Below, one piece after another: positions 56,201 through 61,000 of a stretch of 64,000 bases of DNA. The number at the start of each line of letters is the position of its first letter. Within the stretch, counting starts at the first letter, position 1. The position numbers and the translations under genes were made by a program. The stretch is from assembly GCA_022414725.1 (NCBI GenBank), contig CM039462.1:17384577-17448576 (forward strand). The letters are read 5' to 3'. The DNA is from Microglena sp. YARC (Eukaryota; Chlorophyta; Chlorophyceae; Chlamydomonadales; Chlamydomonadaceae). The notes under the pieces were generated by a model. It ran no database searches. It saw only the letters and a program-made list of their open reading frames with translations, and had not been told where the DNA came from.

Positions 56201-59200
56201 GGGGAGTTTAAGTAAAAAACGTTTTTGAATAAATTTATGTCTTCCTCTTGGAAGGGATGCCTACGGGAGGGGGGGGCGGAGGGGGGAGTAATAAAAAAGA
56301 AAGACAAAATAAGGGGGAAAAGTCTCTGTCTGAATATGATCCAATATGGTCTAAAATATGGCTTCATGGCTTAGTTTGTATTTGGGGCGTGCGAGGTTCA
56401 GGGAGTGCGGTACGGATTGCGCATGTGGTATGCAGGTGAGTGTAGCTTTTCTTTTCAGCTACGAGCAGCAGCATCTAGGCAGCTCTCCTAGGTGGCTAGT
56501 CAGCGAAACCTGATGCAAGCTAGTACACCTTGAAGCTGACACAACCAGATTTCCTGTTCTGTTGGGGCTTGGCCTAGTGGCTGGCTCAAGGAGCTGCCTA
56601 GAAGCTGCTGCTCATAGCTAACAAAAAAAGCTATCTAGGTGAGTCTCGCCTGGATTTGATTCTTAAGCTTAGGAACACAAGCATGACTAGTTTTGGGGAA
56701 GTTCATCTGCACTGAAAGCCAATCATGACTCATGGATAAGAGGTCATATGTGAATGCACTACACATTGCACTACACTGCTATTGTTTTGACACACTGAAA
56801 GCCAATCATGACTCATGGATAAGAGGTCATGCAAATGCGAATGCACTCAATTTGTATGACACCAATATACTTGGCTTGGTTTTAAATACAGGCCTAAGTC
56901 AAAGGATGTGATTGATGATCTGGCTGGTACACCACTTCAGAAGTCGATGGCCCATGGGGGTGCTGATTATATTCTTTGAATGCTTGATGTTCTGCATGAG
57001 TTTGAATGCATGACATTTTGCATGCGTTTGAATGCTTTATGTTTTGAATGAGTTTGAATGCTTTATGTTTTGCATGAGTTTGACAGCTTGATGTTTTGCA
57101 TGAGTTTGAATGCATGACGTTTTGCATGAGTTTGAATGCTTTATCTTTTGCATGAGTTTGAATGCTTGACATTTTGCATGAGTTTGAATGCTTGACATTT
57201 TGCATGAGTTTGAATGCTTGACATTTTGCATGAGTTTGAATGCTTGACATTTTGCATGAGTTTGAATGCTTGATGTTTTGCACGAGTTTGAATGCTTGAT
57301 GTTTTGCATGAGTTTGAATGCTTGACATTTTGCATGAGTTTGAATGCTTGATGTTTTGAATGAGTTTGACAGCTGCAGACGCACGTACGAACGATGAGCC
57401 ATCTATGACCACCCATATATCCCGACCTGTCATGTCTCTTTGGTTCCGCCTCTAACAACCATGGCAGGGAGCTTGTCTGCTGTGGTCAATAGGGGTAGTG
57501 GTGCACGTTCGTTTGGTCGTGGGTCAGTATTCCTCGCCGACTCAAAGTGCGCCTACTCGTTTGTAGGAGAAGCAACACCTTTCAAGCTGAATCCTCGGTG
57601 CCGCGGGTTTGTGTCGGGGGACCCACCTCCTGGGGTGAACTTCCTTTCATAACAAACAAATAAACAAACAAAAAAAGGGCAGCTCACCTTATATGAGTGC
57701 ATTTACTCAACAGAATGAAAACCGAATCTGAATTGGAGGATAAAAACTCCAGCATGAAGCTGGTCATGAATCCTGATTCCATTGAAGGATGGAAATACTT
57801 GGTACAATTAAAAAAAAAGTGATAAGAATTGCACAATTAAATTATCATCCCAGATGAGGTGAAGATTTCATTATATTGTAGAATTAAATGATCACTGTAG
57901 CACGAACTCAGGGTCCCCATTGGTAAAACAATTGTTTGGGGTTCAGTTCATCAGTGCTTTTTATTTAAGCCCTTCCTATCACGGTTGGGCAAGTCCCTTT
58001 AGCCTATTTGGCCTGCCCCTGGACTGAAACATACATACGGTACACATATACTCAACTGAGAATCCGATGGCGAGATCCCGGATCAATGGTGAGCAGCCCT
58101 GAGTTGGCTGAAAAACCATGTCACAATTCAAATTCAAATTGAATGGGGGATATCTCTCCTATGTTGATCCATCTTGAGCATGCGAATCTCACCTTGTATG
58201 ACTGCATGTACTCTACAGTGAATCCGATGGCGAGATCCACCTACGCAAACAAGGAAACGAAAGTCAGACACCTTCAGGCTGTCTACAACAAAAGCAAAGC
58301 ATCGTAGCAATGAAAGCAAGACACCTTGAGGCTGTATACATCAAAAGCAAAGCATAGTAGCAACGAAAGCAGGACACGTTGAGGCTGTATACATCAAAAG
58401 CAAAGCATAGTAGCAACAAAAGCAAGACACGTTGAGGCTGTATACATCAAAAGCAAAGCATAGTAGCAACGAAAGCAAGACACGTTGAGGCTGTATACAT
58501 CAAAAGCAAAGCATAGTAGCAACAAAAGCAAGACACCTTCAGGCGGTATATAGCAAAAGCAAAGCAGCGTAGAATTGGAAATGATCAGAGTGCTTGGGAA
58601 TTATGTTCAGCCGCCATACACTGATGATCATTCACTGCAGCTAACTTGGTGCTGATATGCAGATTTAAGCAGTAATCAGCATAACCCCTGATGACCCTTT
58701 CAAAACTCCCTCACAGCATGCTAATCTAACTCCCTGGCACCTCGATAGGTTGCGAGTCTCCCAGAGGGATACTTGGTGCCTTGCCTTTAAGGCAGTCCAA
58801 CCCCATAGGCACTGGGAACGAAAGACTAACTTTTTGTTTGGGGTTTAAAGGCAAATGCCTTAGGCACAAGAGCAGGGATGGGGGTTGGTTGAGATTTGGA
58901 AGGGGTGGACAGATGCATAGAGATGTACAAACAGACAGAAGAATTGACAGCGGGGAGGGATTTGGTAGCAGGAAGGGGGAGGAGGAGGCGGCAGAGGAGG
59001 AGGGAAGGAGATGGCAGAAGGTGGAGGGATGCATCAGACTTTTGGGAGAGTTGGAAGTTGGTGCAGTAGAAGGTGAAGTATGAGGTGGAAGTTAAGGAAG
59101 GAAGGCTCTGCCCATAGAGGCACACATTCATTGGGTATTTGGTGGCTGCCTGCATGGACAGATGCATGTACATTTCCTTGTGTCTGTGTGCGTGGGGGGT

Positions 59201-61000
59201 GGGCAGGTGCATGGAAAGATGTACAAATGGATAGAAGAATTGAAAGCAGCTCATGGGTGCTTGCAGGAATGATATCTTGTTTTTTTTGGCGGAGCCCCCC
59301 CTTCTGGGGTGCATGAGCCCCCAGAGTCCCGTTGTCCGTTTGTCATGTTGTCCGCACGTAACCCTGGCCCTAACTGGCCCCTGGCCCTGTCGTAAACTCT
59401 GGCTTCGGTCCGCCGCACTCGATTATAATGCCACCTGTCGCTCAAATAGCCAACACTCTCCGTCATTTTTTTGCGGAGCTCCCCCTTCTGGGGGGTGAGA
59501 AAGAGGGAGACGGAGGGGTCCAGTTTGCAACTGCTCCCCTCCAGTTTCCGAATAGCTTCCAAATTGTTTTAAGCTGCTCCCTAGGGACCAGTTTCTCGTG
59601 GCATGGGGGTTCCCAGTTTACAACTTCTCCCCAGGGATATTTTTTCCCGGAATACGTTGCGATCGGAATACGAGACCCCGTTTTGGCCGAAATTGCCGGA
59701 ATAAGAAACCTAAAATAAAAAAAGTTTTTTTTTTTACTGAAATTGACTAAAAATGACCAAATCGACCAAAATCGGAATAGGGATCCTGTTTTGGGTGGAA
59801 AATGGGGGGGAATAAAATAAGAAGGAATGAGATTTCCTCTTTTTTATTTGAAAAAAAATCCCTGCTTCTCCCCACCAGTTTATGAACAGTTTTTAACCGC
59901 TCCCAACTGCTCCCTTTTCAATAAACTACTCACAACTGCTCCCTTTTAAAGGAACTACTAGGAGTTACGAGTAGTTTCTGTCGAAGGGAGCAATCGCAAG
60001 TAGTTTCTTGCAAAGGGAAAAGTTGTGAGTAGTTTATTGACAAGGGAGGAGTTGGGAGGAGTTTCTTGTTAATGGAGATTGCAGTTGCGAGTAGTTTGTG
60101 TGAAAGGGAGGAGTTGGGAGTAGTTCCTTTCAAAGGGAGCAGTTGGGAGTAGTTTCTTGAAAATGGAGGAGTTGGGAGGAGTTTCTTGAAATTGGAGGAG
60201 TTGCGAGGAGTTTCATGAAAAGGGAGCAGTTATGAGTATTGTCTGTATAAGGGAGGAGTTGTGAGGAGTTTCTTGAAAAGGGAGGTGTTTTTGAGAGGGA
60301 GCAGTTACTACAGTGACAATTGTTTTGAGAGTGGTTTCGGGACCAGGTTTAAGACTGTTCAACAAACTGGTCACAAACTGGTCCCTGGACTCCTTGGTAT
60401 AGTTGGAAACTTATACCCTGCGTCTAGCTCTCGAGCGGGAGCCCCCAGAGTCACCCCGTTGCCCGATAGTCCGCACGTTCAAACCCTGGGCCTTACTGGC
60501 CCGTGGCCCCTGGCCCTGTTGTAAACCCTGGCTTCGATCCGCTGCACTCGATTCCGGTGCCACCTGTCGCTCCGGAATCTGCCCGGATCTACCGCGATAG
60601 CCAACATTCTCCGCGATGTTTTCGCGTCGCTTGCGCCGCGCCTAGAAATAATCCGCGTTGCTTGCGATGCGCCTAGGACTTGGTCAGGTGTGCAGTTCCT
60701 GAGGCTACGTACTGGGCGAGGGAAGAAGAAAGGAGCCAGTGCATGGCTCGAATGCTAATAGAAGACTGGTAGAGGCTTGGTGGACAAAAGGGCCGCCGAA
60801 GGACGTTACTTTACCTCGGTCTCGGAAGATCCTTGAGAGCCTATCACCCTCATGTTCTCCGGGAAGGCAGTCAGGCCACTTTCCAAGAGAGCAGGGTCGA
60901 TGCAGTCACCATCGAGGCGAAATGGTGCACCGCTGGCAAGGGGCGTTGCCACCAGCAGCATCGCGCTGATCACAGCGAACGAACGCATAATGGATGGCAT
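43835..61000 (-). CDS. secreted TroA/BtuF-like (Peripla_BP_2) substrate-binding protein
   Basis: Twelve exons join with matching phases to 533 codons if one base is added in exon 9. Residues 1-25 form a signal peptide (MRSFAVISAMLLVATPLASG). Then CIDPALLES, an EYMQSYKIVNN segment and YVLYQCGSVAP, the N-terminal pattern of eukaryotic/bacterial relatives of the helical-backbone metal-receptor family, then IDALGLSGRIDFV, EVDAVFVYG, RAEWIKYVSVFFN, TPPEWGEAISV and ANVEVVVDESF typical of the two-lobed fold. After residue about 430 come a Cys-rich stretch (CVIPSSEICPFIYKACDG), a SPPPPSPPP hinge and a hydrophobic tail (FALLAVAAMAFAALLC), suggesting a GPI or membrane anchor. Likely role: extracellular capture of an iron-siderophore, cobalamin or metal ligand; the ligand is unknown. 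About 91% of the locus is intron. Confidence 0.8.
44268..44312. repeat. fragment of MITE family D
   Basis: ATGATATCATATGATATCAT followed by GACGCCGATTCCTA, the right end of the element. Intronic. Confidence 0.5.
44575..44773 (-). repeat. tRNA-derived SINE-like element, best copy
   Basis: On the minus strand: GAATGGCTCAATGACAGAG (A-box-like), GTGCCGGGTTCGAATCCTCA (B-box-like GGTTCGAATCC), then the body with CAACCGCCATAGTAGCTTTG, GCAGCCCGTTCCCTACCGCC, ending GGCGCTATCATTAC. The two boxes are about 30 bases apart, as in tRNA promoters. Confidence 0.7.
45095..45690. repeat. intronic tandem repeat, about 115-120-bp unit
   Basis: Five units with GCGACATGGCTGCTTGATCT, GCTCAGCTTGCATGTCTGCA, ATCCCACCAGGGTACTCAAA and GTTGCTGACTGGCATTTCCC. 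In intron 11 of the binding-protein gene. Open minus frames are artefacts. Confidence 0.88.
46132..46170 (-). pseudogene. tandem copy of exon 11 end plus donor
   Basis: On the minus strand ACCGCCTGGTTTGAGGTCGC and TGTGACCAACCCTGATGGG are repeated 57 bp downstream of the real exon end, followed by GTAGGA in place of GTAAGT. One substitution in 39 bases. Confidence 0.8.
46189..46276 (-). CDS. binding-protein gene, exon 11
   Basis: Acceptor CTACACGCAG; AG from exon 10 plus G makes Arg, then NENVVRQDGVENPAGYTAWF and EAAVTNPDG. Perfect GTAAGT donor, phase 0. Confidence 0.85.
46260..46410. repeat. short tandem repeat with TTTAGGG words
   Basis: Three units of GGGGAGAAACAAAGAG and GTTTAGGGTTTAG. 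TTTAGGG is the plant-type telomere unit, but only two or three repeats occur per copy and the site is internal. Confidence 0.6.
46415..46660. repeat. intronic repeat TCCATCAGTCCAGATCAGATC
   Basis: Five to six units of AAATTCACTTCCATCAGTCC followed by runs of AGATC. Intron 10 of the binding-protein gene. Confidence 0.85.
46785..46885 (+). repeat. dispersed repeat family K
   Basis: GCATGGCGGAGCGCGAAGTG, GGGGGGCAGCGCTTCGCACT and GAGTTGCTAAATTTGC. The preceding TTGAGTAGCTACTTG also precedes the copy at 51.5 kb. Confidence 0.6.
46886..47640. other. intron 10, no second gene
   Basis: Holds a duplicated segment with TTTACTCGGCGCATTTTCGG / TTTACTCAGGGCATCTTGGG, TG- and GGTGGT-rich tracts (47070-47245), G-rich runs (47365-47395) and a 15-C run near 47444. 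No exon. Confidence 0.55.
47731..47870 (+). mobile_element. family K copy at the exon 10 splice donor
   Basis: 140 bp lying between CTGAGGAAAGCAAGGCTG (47713-47730) and the identical bases at the end of exon 10 (47871-47888). Contains GGGGCAGTGCGTCGCACTGG, CAATTTGCGACGCGTCGCAC and ends CAGTGGTGGGCGCAC. Read on the minus strand, the element's edge supplies the GTGCGC donor of intron 10. Confidence 0.6.
47871..47958 (-). CDS. binding-protein gene, exon 10
   Basis: Acceptor CTTGTTACAG; G from exon 9 plus GT makes Gly, then IKNSDLSMADFMERFGFTAD and DVTSLAFL. Donor GTGCGC, phase 2. Confidence 0.8.
48251..48450 (-). pseudogene. two copies of exon 9 end
   Basis: GACTCATCCACAACCACTTC (plus strand) recurs at about 48261 and 48410 as at 48668 in exon 9. 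The copy at 48400 keeps an intact GTGAGC donor on the minus strand; the one at 48251 has ATGAGC. Period about 150 bp. Both continue with GTATGTACCCCTATG, absent from exon 9. Confidence 0.75.
48657..48821 (-). CDS. binding-protein gene, exon 9 (one-base frameshift)
   Basis: Acceptor GTATCTCTCAG in phase 0 gives DAGGLP, but the rest of the exon is coding only in the next frame: GQAAITAAFPDVPFQYGSFY and LKNMSTAPAILKTMLANVEV, VVDESFEN. Adding one base near 48801-48802 makes the exon 166 nt, fits phase 1 at the GTGAGT donor and makes the whole CDS divisible by three. Either an assembly error in a TTT run or a true disabling mutation. Confidence 0.75.
49195..49740. repeat. intronic minisatellite, about 30-bp unit
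   Basis: About 17 units of GAACAATAGCTTGTAATCCT plus TGGACTAAGAC, with a variant AATAAAAATAGATTATAGAA every third unit or so. Intron 8 of the binding-protein gene. Confidence 0.9.
49762..49896 (-). CDS. binding-protein gene, exon 8
   Basis: Acceptor TACTACGCAG, donor GTAAGG, phase 0 at both ends. RYETIKTAASMSSTKPLVAF, IFYTPPEWGEAISVSF and ADYKLSLIK; the beta-strand plus Tyr/Trp pattern fits the hinge and ligand-cleft region of the fold. Confidence 0.88.
49897..50325. repeat. tandem units carrying the exon 8 acceptor
   Basis: Five to six units of about 75 bp, each with a version of CATACCTCTGCATGGT, GATAGCAATGTAAC and GAGTGTTCACACTTGAAGGG. The word CCTCTGC is the reverse complement of GCAGAGG, the exon 8 splice acceptor plus first codon. 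Confidence 0.8.
50397..50505 (-). CDS. binding-protein gene, exon 7
   Basis: Acceptor CTATTATGCAG; GT from exon 6 plus T makes Val. ASPEPGMLQRAEWIKYVSVF and FNMEPEANAIFQGLEQ, donor GTGAAT, phase 0. RAEWIKY with FFN is the most family-typical motif. An inverted copy is at 52241. Confidence 0.88.
50643..50756 (-). pseudogene. two copies of exon 6 end
   Basis: ACAACAGAGATGCCCTTGG (50645) and AACACTTAAACAACAGAGAT then CATTGTCGCTGGCA (50716-50756) repeat the exon 6 3' end and donor at 50801-50845. In the nearer copy the donor has changed from GTGTAAGTG to GTTTAAGTG. Confidence 0.75.
50810..50886 (-). CDS. binding-protein gene, exon 6
   Basis: Acceptor TGTCCCGCAG, FDAQIAEVDAVFVYGASDNA and KGTSV, donor GTAAGT in phase 2. 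EVDAVFVYG is the strand-turn typical of the first lobe. Confidence 0.88.
50887..51164. other. intron 5, unique part
   Basis: No repeats or exon recognised between exon 6 and the CACATGTG array. Confidence 0.5.
51165..51415. repeat. minisatellite CACATGTGTCACATGTGCAAG
   Basis: Units join CACATGTGCAAGGGACCAGC and GTGCAAGAGACCAGCGT. The palindrome CACATGTG recurs about ten times. Confidence 0.88.
51490..51615 (+). repeat. dispersed repeat family K
   Basis: GCATTGCATGGCGGAGAGC-like start, GGGGGGTTTGAAGG, CATGTTGCTACGAAATGGCG and ACGCGTTGTCGGAAAAAAG end. Confidence 0.55.
51660..51870. repeat. three-unit repeat GGCTTGGTTTGGTTAC
   Basis: Three units of about 65-70 bp with GCCATGATACAGGGTTCATT and GGCTTGGTTTGGTTACAGGG. 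Intronic; frames across it are artefacts. Confidence 0.8.
51950..52235. repeat. 31-bp minisatellite with TGATCACA
   Basis: About nine units of GGATGTGATCACATGGGTGC plus ACATGGGTGCT. The array runs straight into the inverted exon 7 copy. Confidence 0.9.
52241..52397 (+). pseudogene. inverted copy of exon 7 and flanking intron
   Basis: On the plus strand ATGCAGCGAGCTGAGTGGAT, CAAGTATGTCTCTGTCTTCT through GGTCTTGAGCA match exon 7 almost base for base. The copy continues with the exon 7 intron side (CGCAGTTTCATGCACATGTG, GCTCCATGCCCCC and a C run). The GTGAAT donor is GTAATT here and the acceptor side is missing. Confidence 0.85.
52405..52640. repeat. 38-bp minisatellite with TGATCACA
   Basis: Six units of GTGATCACATGGGTGCATGC plus AGATTCAAGACACGTAAT. 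It shares its core with the 31-bp array on the other side of the inverted exon copy. Confidence 0.9.
52657..52742 (-). CDS. binding-protein gene, exon 5
   Basis: Acceptor CCGGTGCAG; G from exon 4 plus GT makes Gly, then CNQIAFDTSYGLGNAYYDIA and ANEEKQAE. Donor GTATGT, phase 0. Confidence 0.87.
52743..53110. repeat. AT-rich units carrying the exon 5 acceptor
   Basis: About eight units of 40-60 bp with TTCAAAATGCTGCCAACCTG and CATCCGCACGTTGAA. Each keeps the reverse complement of the exon 5 border (GTGCAG then GTTG), read on the minus strand as GATGCAGGTTG. Confidence 0.8.
53111..53625. other. intron 4, no gene
   Basis: Contains short GTAGTACAACAG-like repeats (53295-53375). A minus-strand frame with DIIGIEFQERELC (about 53490-53545) has splice-like borders but does not fit the phases of exons 4 and 5, which join directly. 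Confidence 0.5.
53630..54300. repeat. intronic repeat, about 165-bp unit
   Basis: About four units with ACTTATACAAGCAGAATACA, AAGCCAAATAAAAGGGTGCC, GAAGACCACC and TGCCTGATAGAGTGATATG. The last units also share GGGGGAGTTGC and GGAGCAGRTCACCCTCTATA (R = A or G). Confidence 0.85.
54325..54406 (-). CDS. binding-protein gene, exon 4
   Basis: Acceptor AATGCACAG, DALGLSGRIDFVTEYAVNPC and MQSLGIG. Donor GTGGGT, phase 1. ALGLSGRIDFV is the typical first helix and strand after the binding-domain start. Confidence 0.87.
54415..54670. repeat. intronic repeat, about 110-bp unit
   Basis: Two and a half units with GGCACAGAAACAAAGCTGAT, GGGCTGGTTTG, CATGACAGGACAGCGGCAC and ATCCTGCCTACTGACTGGTT. It begins at the exon 4 acceptor side. 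Confidence 0.8.
54775..54940 (+). repeat. retroposon-like family H
   Basis: ATGTTACAGTCCAGGGGTAC, CCAAATAGGCTAAAGGGA, CAACCATGATACCAGGAGGG and GCCCTGAGTTCGAGCTACAG. Confidence 0.7.
55205..55375 (+). repeat. dispersed repeat family I
   Basis: GGCAATCAGGGATTTGGTGT, CTTTCAAGGGTTGG, CAGAAGGTTTGGC and AGGTAGCGATCGCTATCGGT. Confidence 0.6.
55385..55984. repeat. intron 3: three donor-side units split by family M
   Basis: Segments at about 55385-55445, 55793-55858 and 55927-55984 share the layout of GGCACTYGTGRAATCATAYR (IUPAC letters), a short spacer and CCTGAACTTG/CCTCAACTTG. Only the last abuts the real exon 3 donor. Family M (55480-55640), an ATATCGTATGATATATCG-rich stretch and a G run (55876-55892) lie between. 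Confidence 0.55.
55985..56137 (-). CDS. binding-protein gene, exon 3
   Basis: Acceptor CTACTTTACAG, IVNNTATGEVYVLYQCGSVA, PSAAEVPEGAKVFAIPLAGV and SVPDATALAFI. Perfect GTAAGT donor, phase 0. YVLYQCG followed by a beta strand and IPL is the strongest family signature in the N-terminal half. Confidence 0.88.
56446..56632. mobile_element. inverted-repeat MITE, family J, best copy
   Basis: Left arm AGCTACGAGCAGCAGCATCT and AGGCAGCTC; right arm GAGCTGCCTAGAAGCTGCTG and CTCATAGCT. Arms are about 35 bp. The outer flanks are TTTTC-rich and AAAAAA-rich. No frame; the target duplication is not clear. Confidence 0.65.
56640..56880. repeat. duplicated intronic segment
   Basis: CACTGAAAGCCAATCATGAC and TCATGGATAAGAGGTCAT occur twice, about 85 bp apart. 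Confidence 0.75.
56975..57372. repeat. minisatellite GCATGAGTTTGAATGCTTGAC
   Basis: About 14 units of 25-27 bp with TTTTGCATGAGTTTGAATGC. The Lys/His/Gln/Ser frames on the minus strand (SIQTHAKCQAFKLMQN repeats) come from it and are not a protein gene. Confidence 0.92.
57562..57652 (+). repeat. dispersed repeat family G
   Basis: GTAGGAGAAGCAACACC, TTTCAAGCTGAATCCTCGGT, GGTTTGTGTCGGGGGACCCA and CCTCCTGGGG. Confidence 0.65.
57688..57735 (-). pseudogene. degenerate copy of exon 2 with donor
   Basis: Minus strand: GTTGAGTAAATGCACTCATA then TAAG and an intact GTGAGC donor. It aligns with the exon 2 sequence for VEYMQSYK but carries a TAA in place of TAC. Confidence 0.65.
57850..58042 (-). repeat. 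retroposon-like family H
   Basis: AATGATCACTGTAGCACGAA, CTCAGGGTCCCC, GGGCAAGTCCCTTTAGCCTA and CCCCTGGACTGAAACATA, the reverse complement order of the 54.8-kb copy. Confidence 0.65.
58043..58085 (-). pseudogene. second partial copy of exon 2
   Basis: Minus strand GGGATCTCGCCATCGGATTC and TCAGTTGAGTATATG match the exon 2 sequence for DLAIGFTVEYM with few changes; the splice sites are lost. Confidence 0.7.
58193..58240 (-). CDS. binding-protein gene, exon 2
   Basis: 48-nt exon, VDLAIGFTVEYMQSYK, acceptor GTTTGCGTAG, donor GTGAGA, phase 0 at both sides. Two degenerate copies lie in the next intron. Confidence 0.8.
58250..58575. repeat. 54-bp minisatellite next to exon 2 acceptor
   Basis: Six units of GAAAGCAAGACACCTTGAGG, CTGTATACATCAAAAGC and AAAGCATAGTAGCAAC. 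The first unit merges into the exon 2 acceptor region (CTACGCAAACAAGGAAACG). Confidence 0.88.
58576..59300. other. intron 1, first part, no gene
   Basis: GA-rich low-complexity stretch at 58860-59090, with a duplicated segment around GATGCATAGAGATGTACAAA and GGAAAGATGTACAAATGGAT. No exon fits. Confidence 0.5.
59335..59475 (+). repeat. dispersed repeat family N
   Basis: GTAACCCTGGCCCTAACTGG, CGTAAACTCTGGCTTCGG, TATAATGCCACCTGTCGCTC and ATAGCCAACACTCTCCG. Confidence 0.6.
59632..59864. mobile_element. hAT-like MITE family C, copy 3
   Basis: 233 bp from CAGGGATATTTTTTCC to GAAAAAAAATCCCTG, with a perfect 8-bp duplication CTTCTCCC at 59624-59631 and 59865-59872. Same interior as the other two copies. 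Confidence 0.88.
59880..60295. repeat. purine-rich minisatellite, about 35-40-bp unit
   Basis: Ten or so units built from AAAGGGAGGAGTTGGGAG and GAGTTTCTTGAAAA. The hAT-like element at 59632 inserted just beside it. Confidence 0.82.
60440..60675 (+). repeat. dispersed repeat family N
   Basis: CACGTTCAAACCCTGGGCC, CGATTCCGGTGCCACCTGTC, GATAGCCAACATTCTCCGCG and GCGCCTAGGACTTGG. Confidence 0.6.
60815..61000 (-). CDS. binding-protein gene, exon 1
   Basis: ATG at 61000 (a second one at 60988) opens MPSIMRSFAVISAMLLVATP, a clear signal peptide, then RLDGDCIDPALLESGLTAFP and ENMRVIGSQGSSETE. Donor GTAAAG, phase 0. The frame is open upstream to 61090, but the shorter start puts the signal peptide at the N-terminus. 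Confidence 0.82.

Noticed and set aside
56894..57458. Long minus-strand frames with repeated THAKCQAFKLMQN-like peptides
   Set aside because: All three frames of a 25-27-bp minisatellite are open, so the peptide repeats are a by-product.
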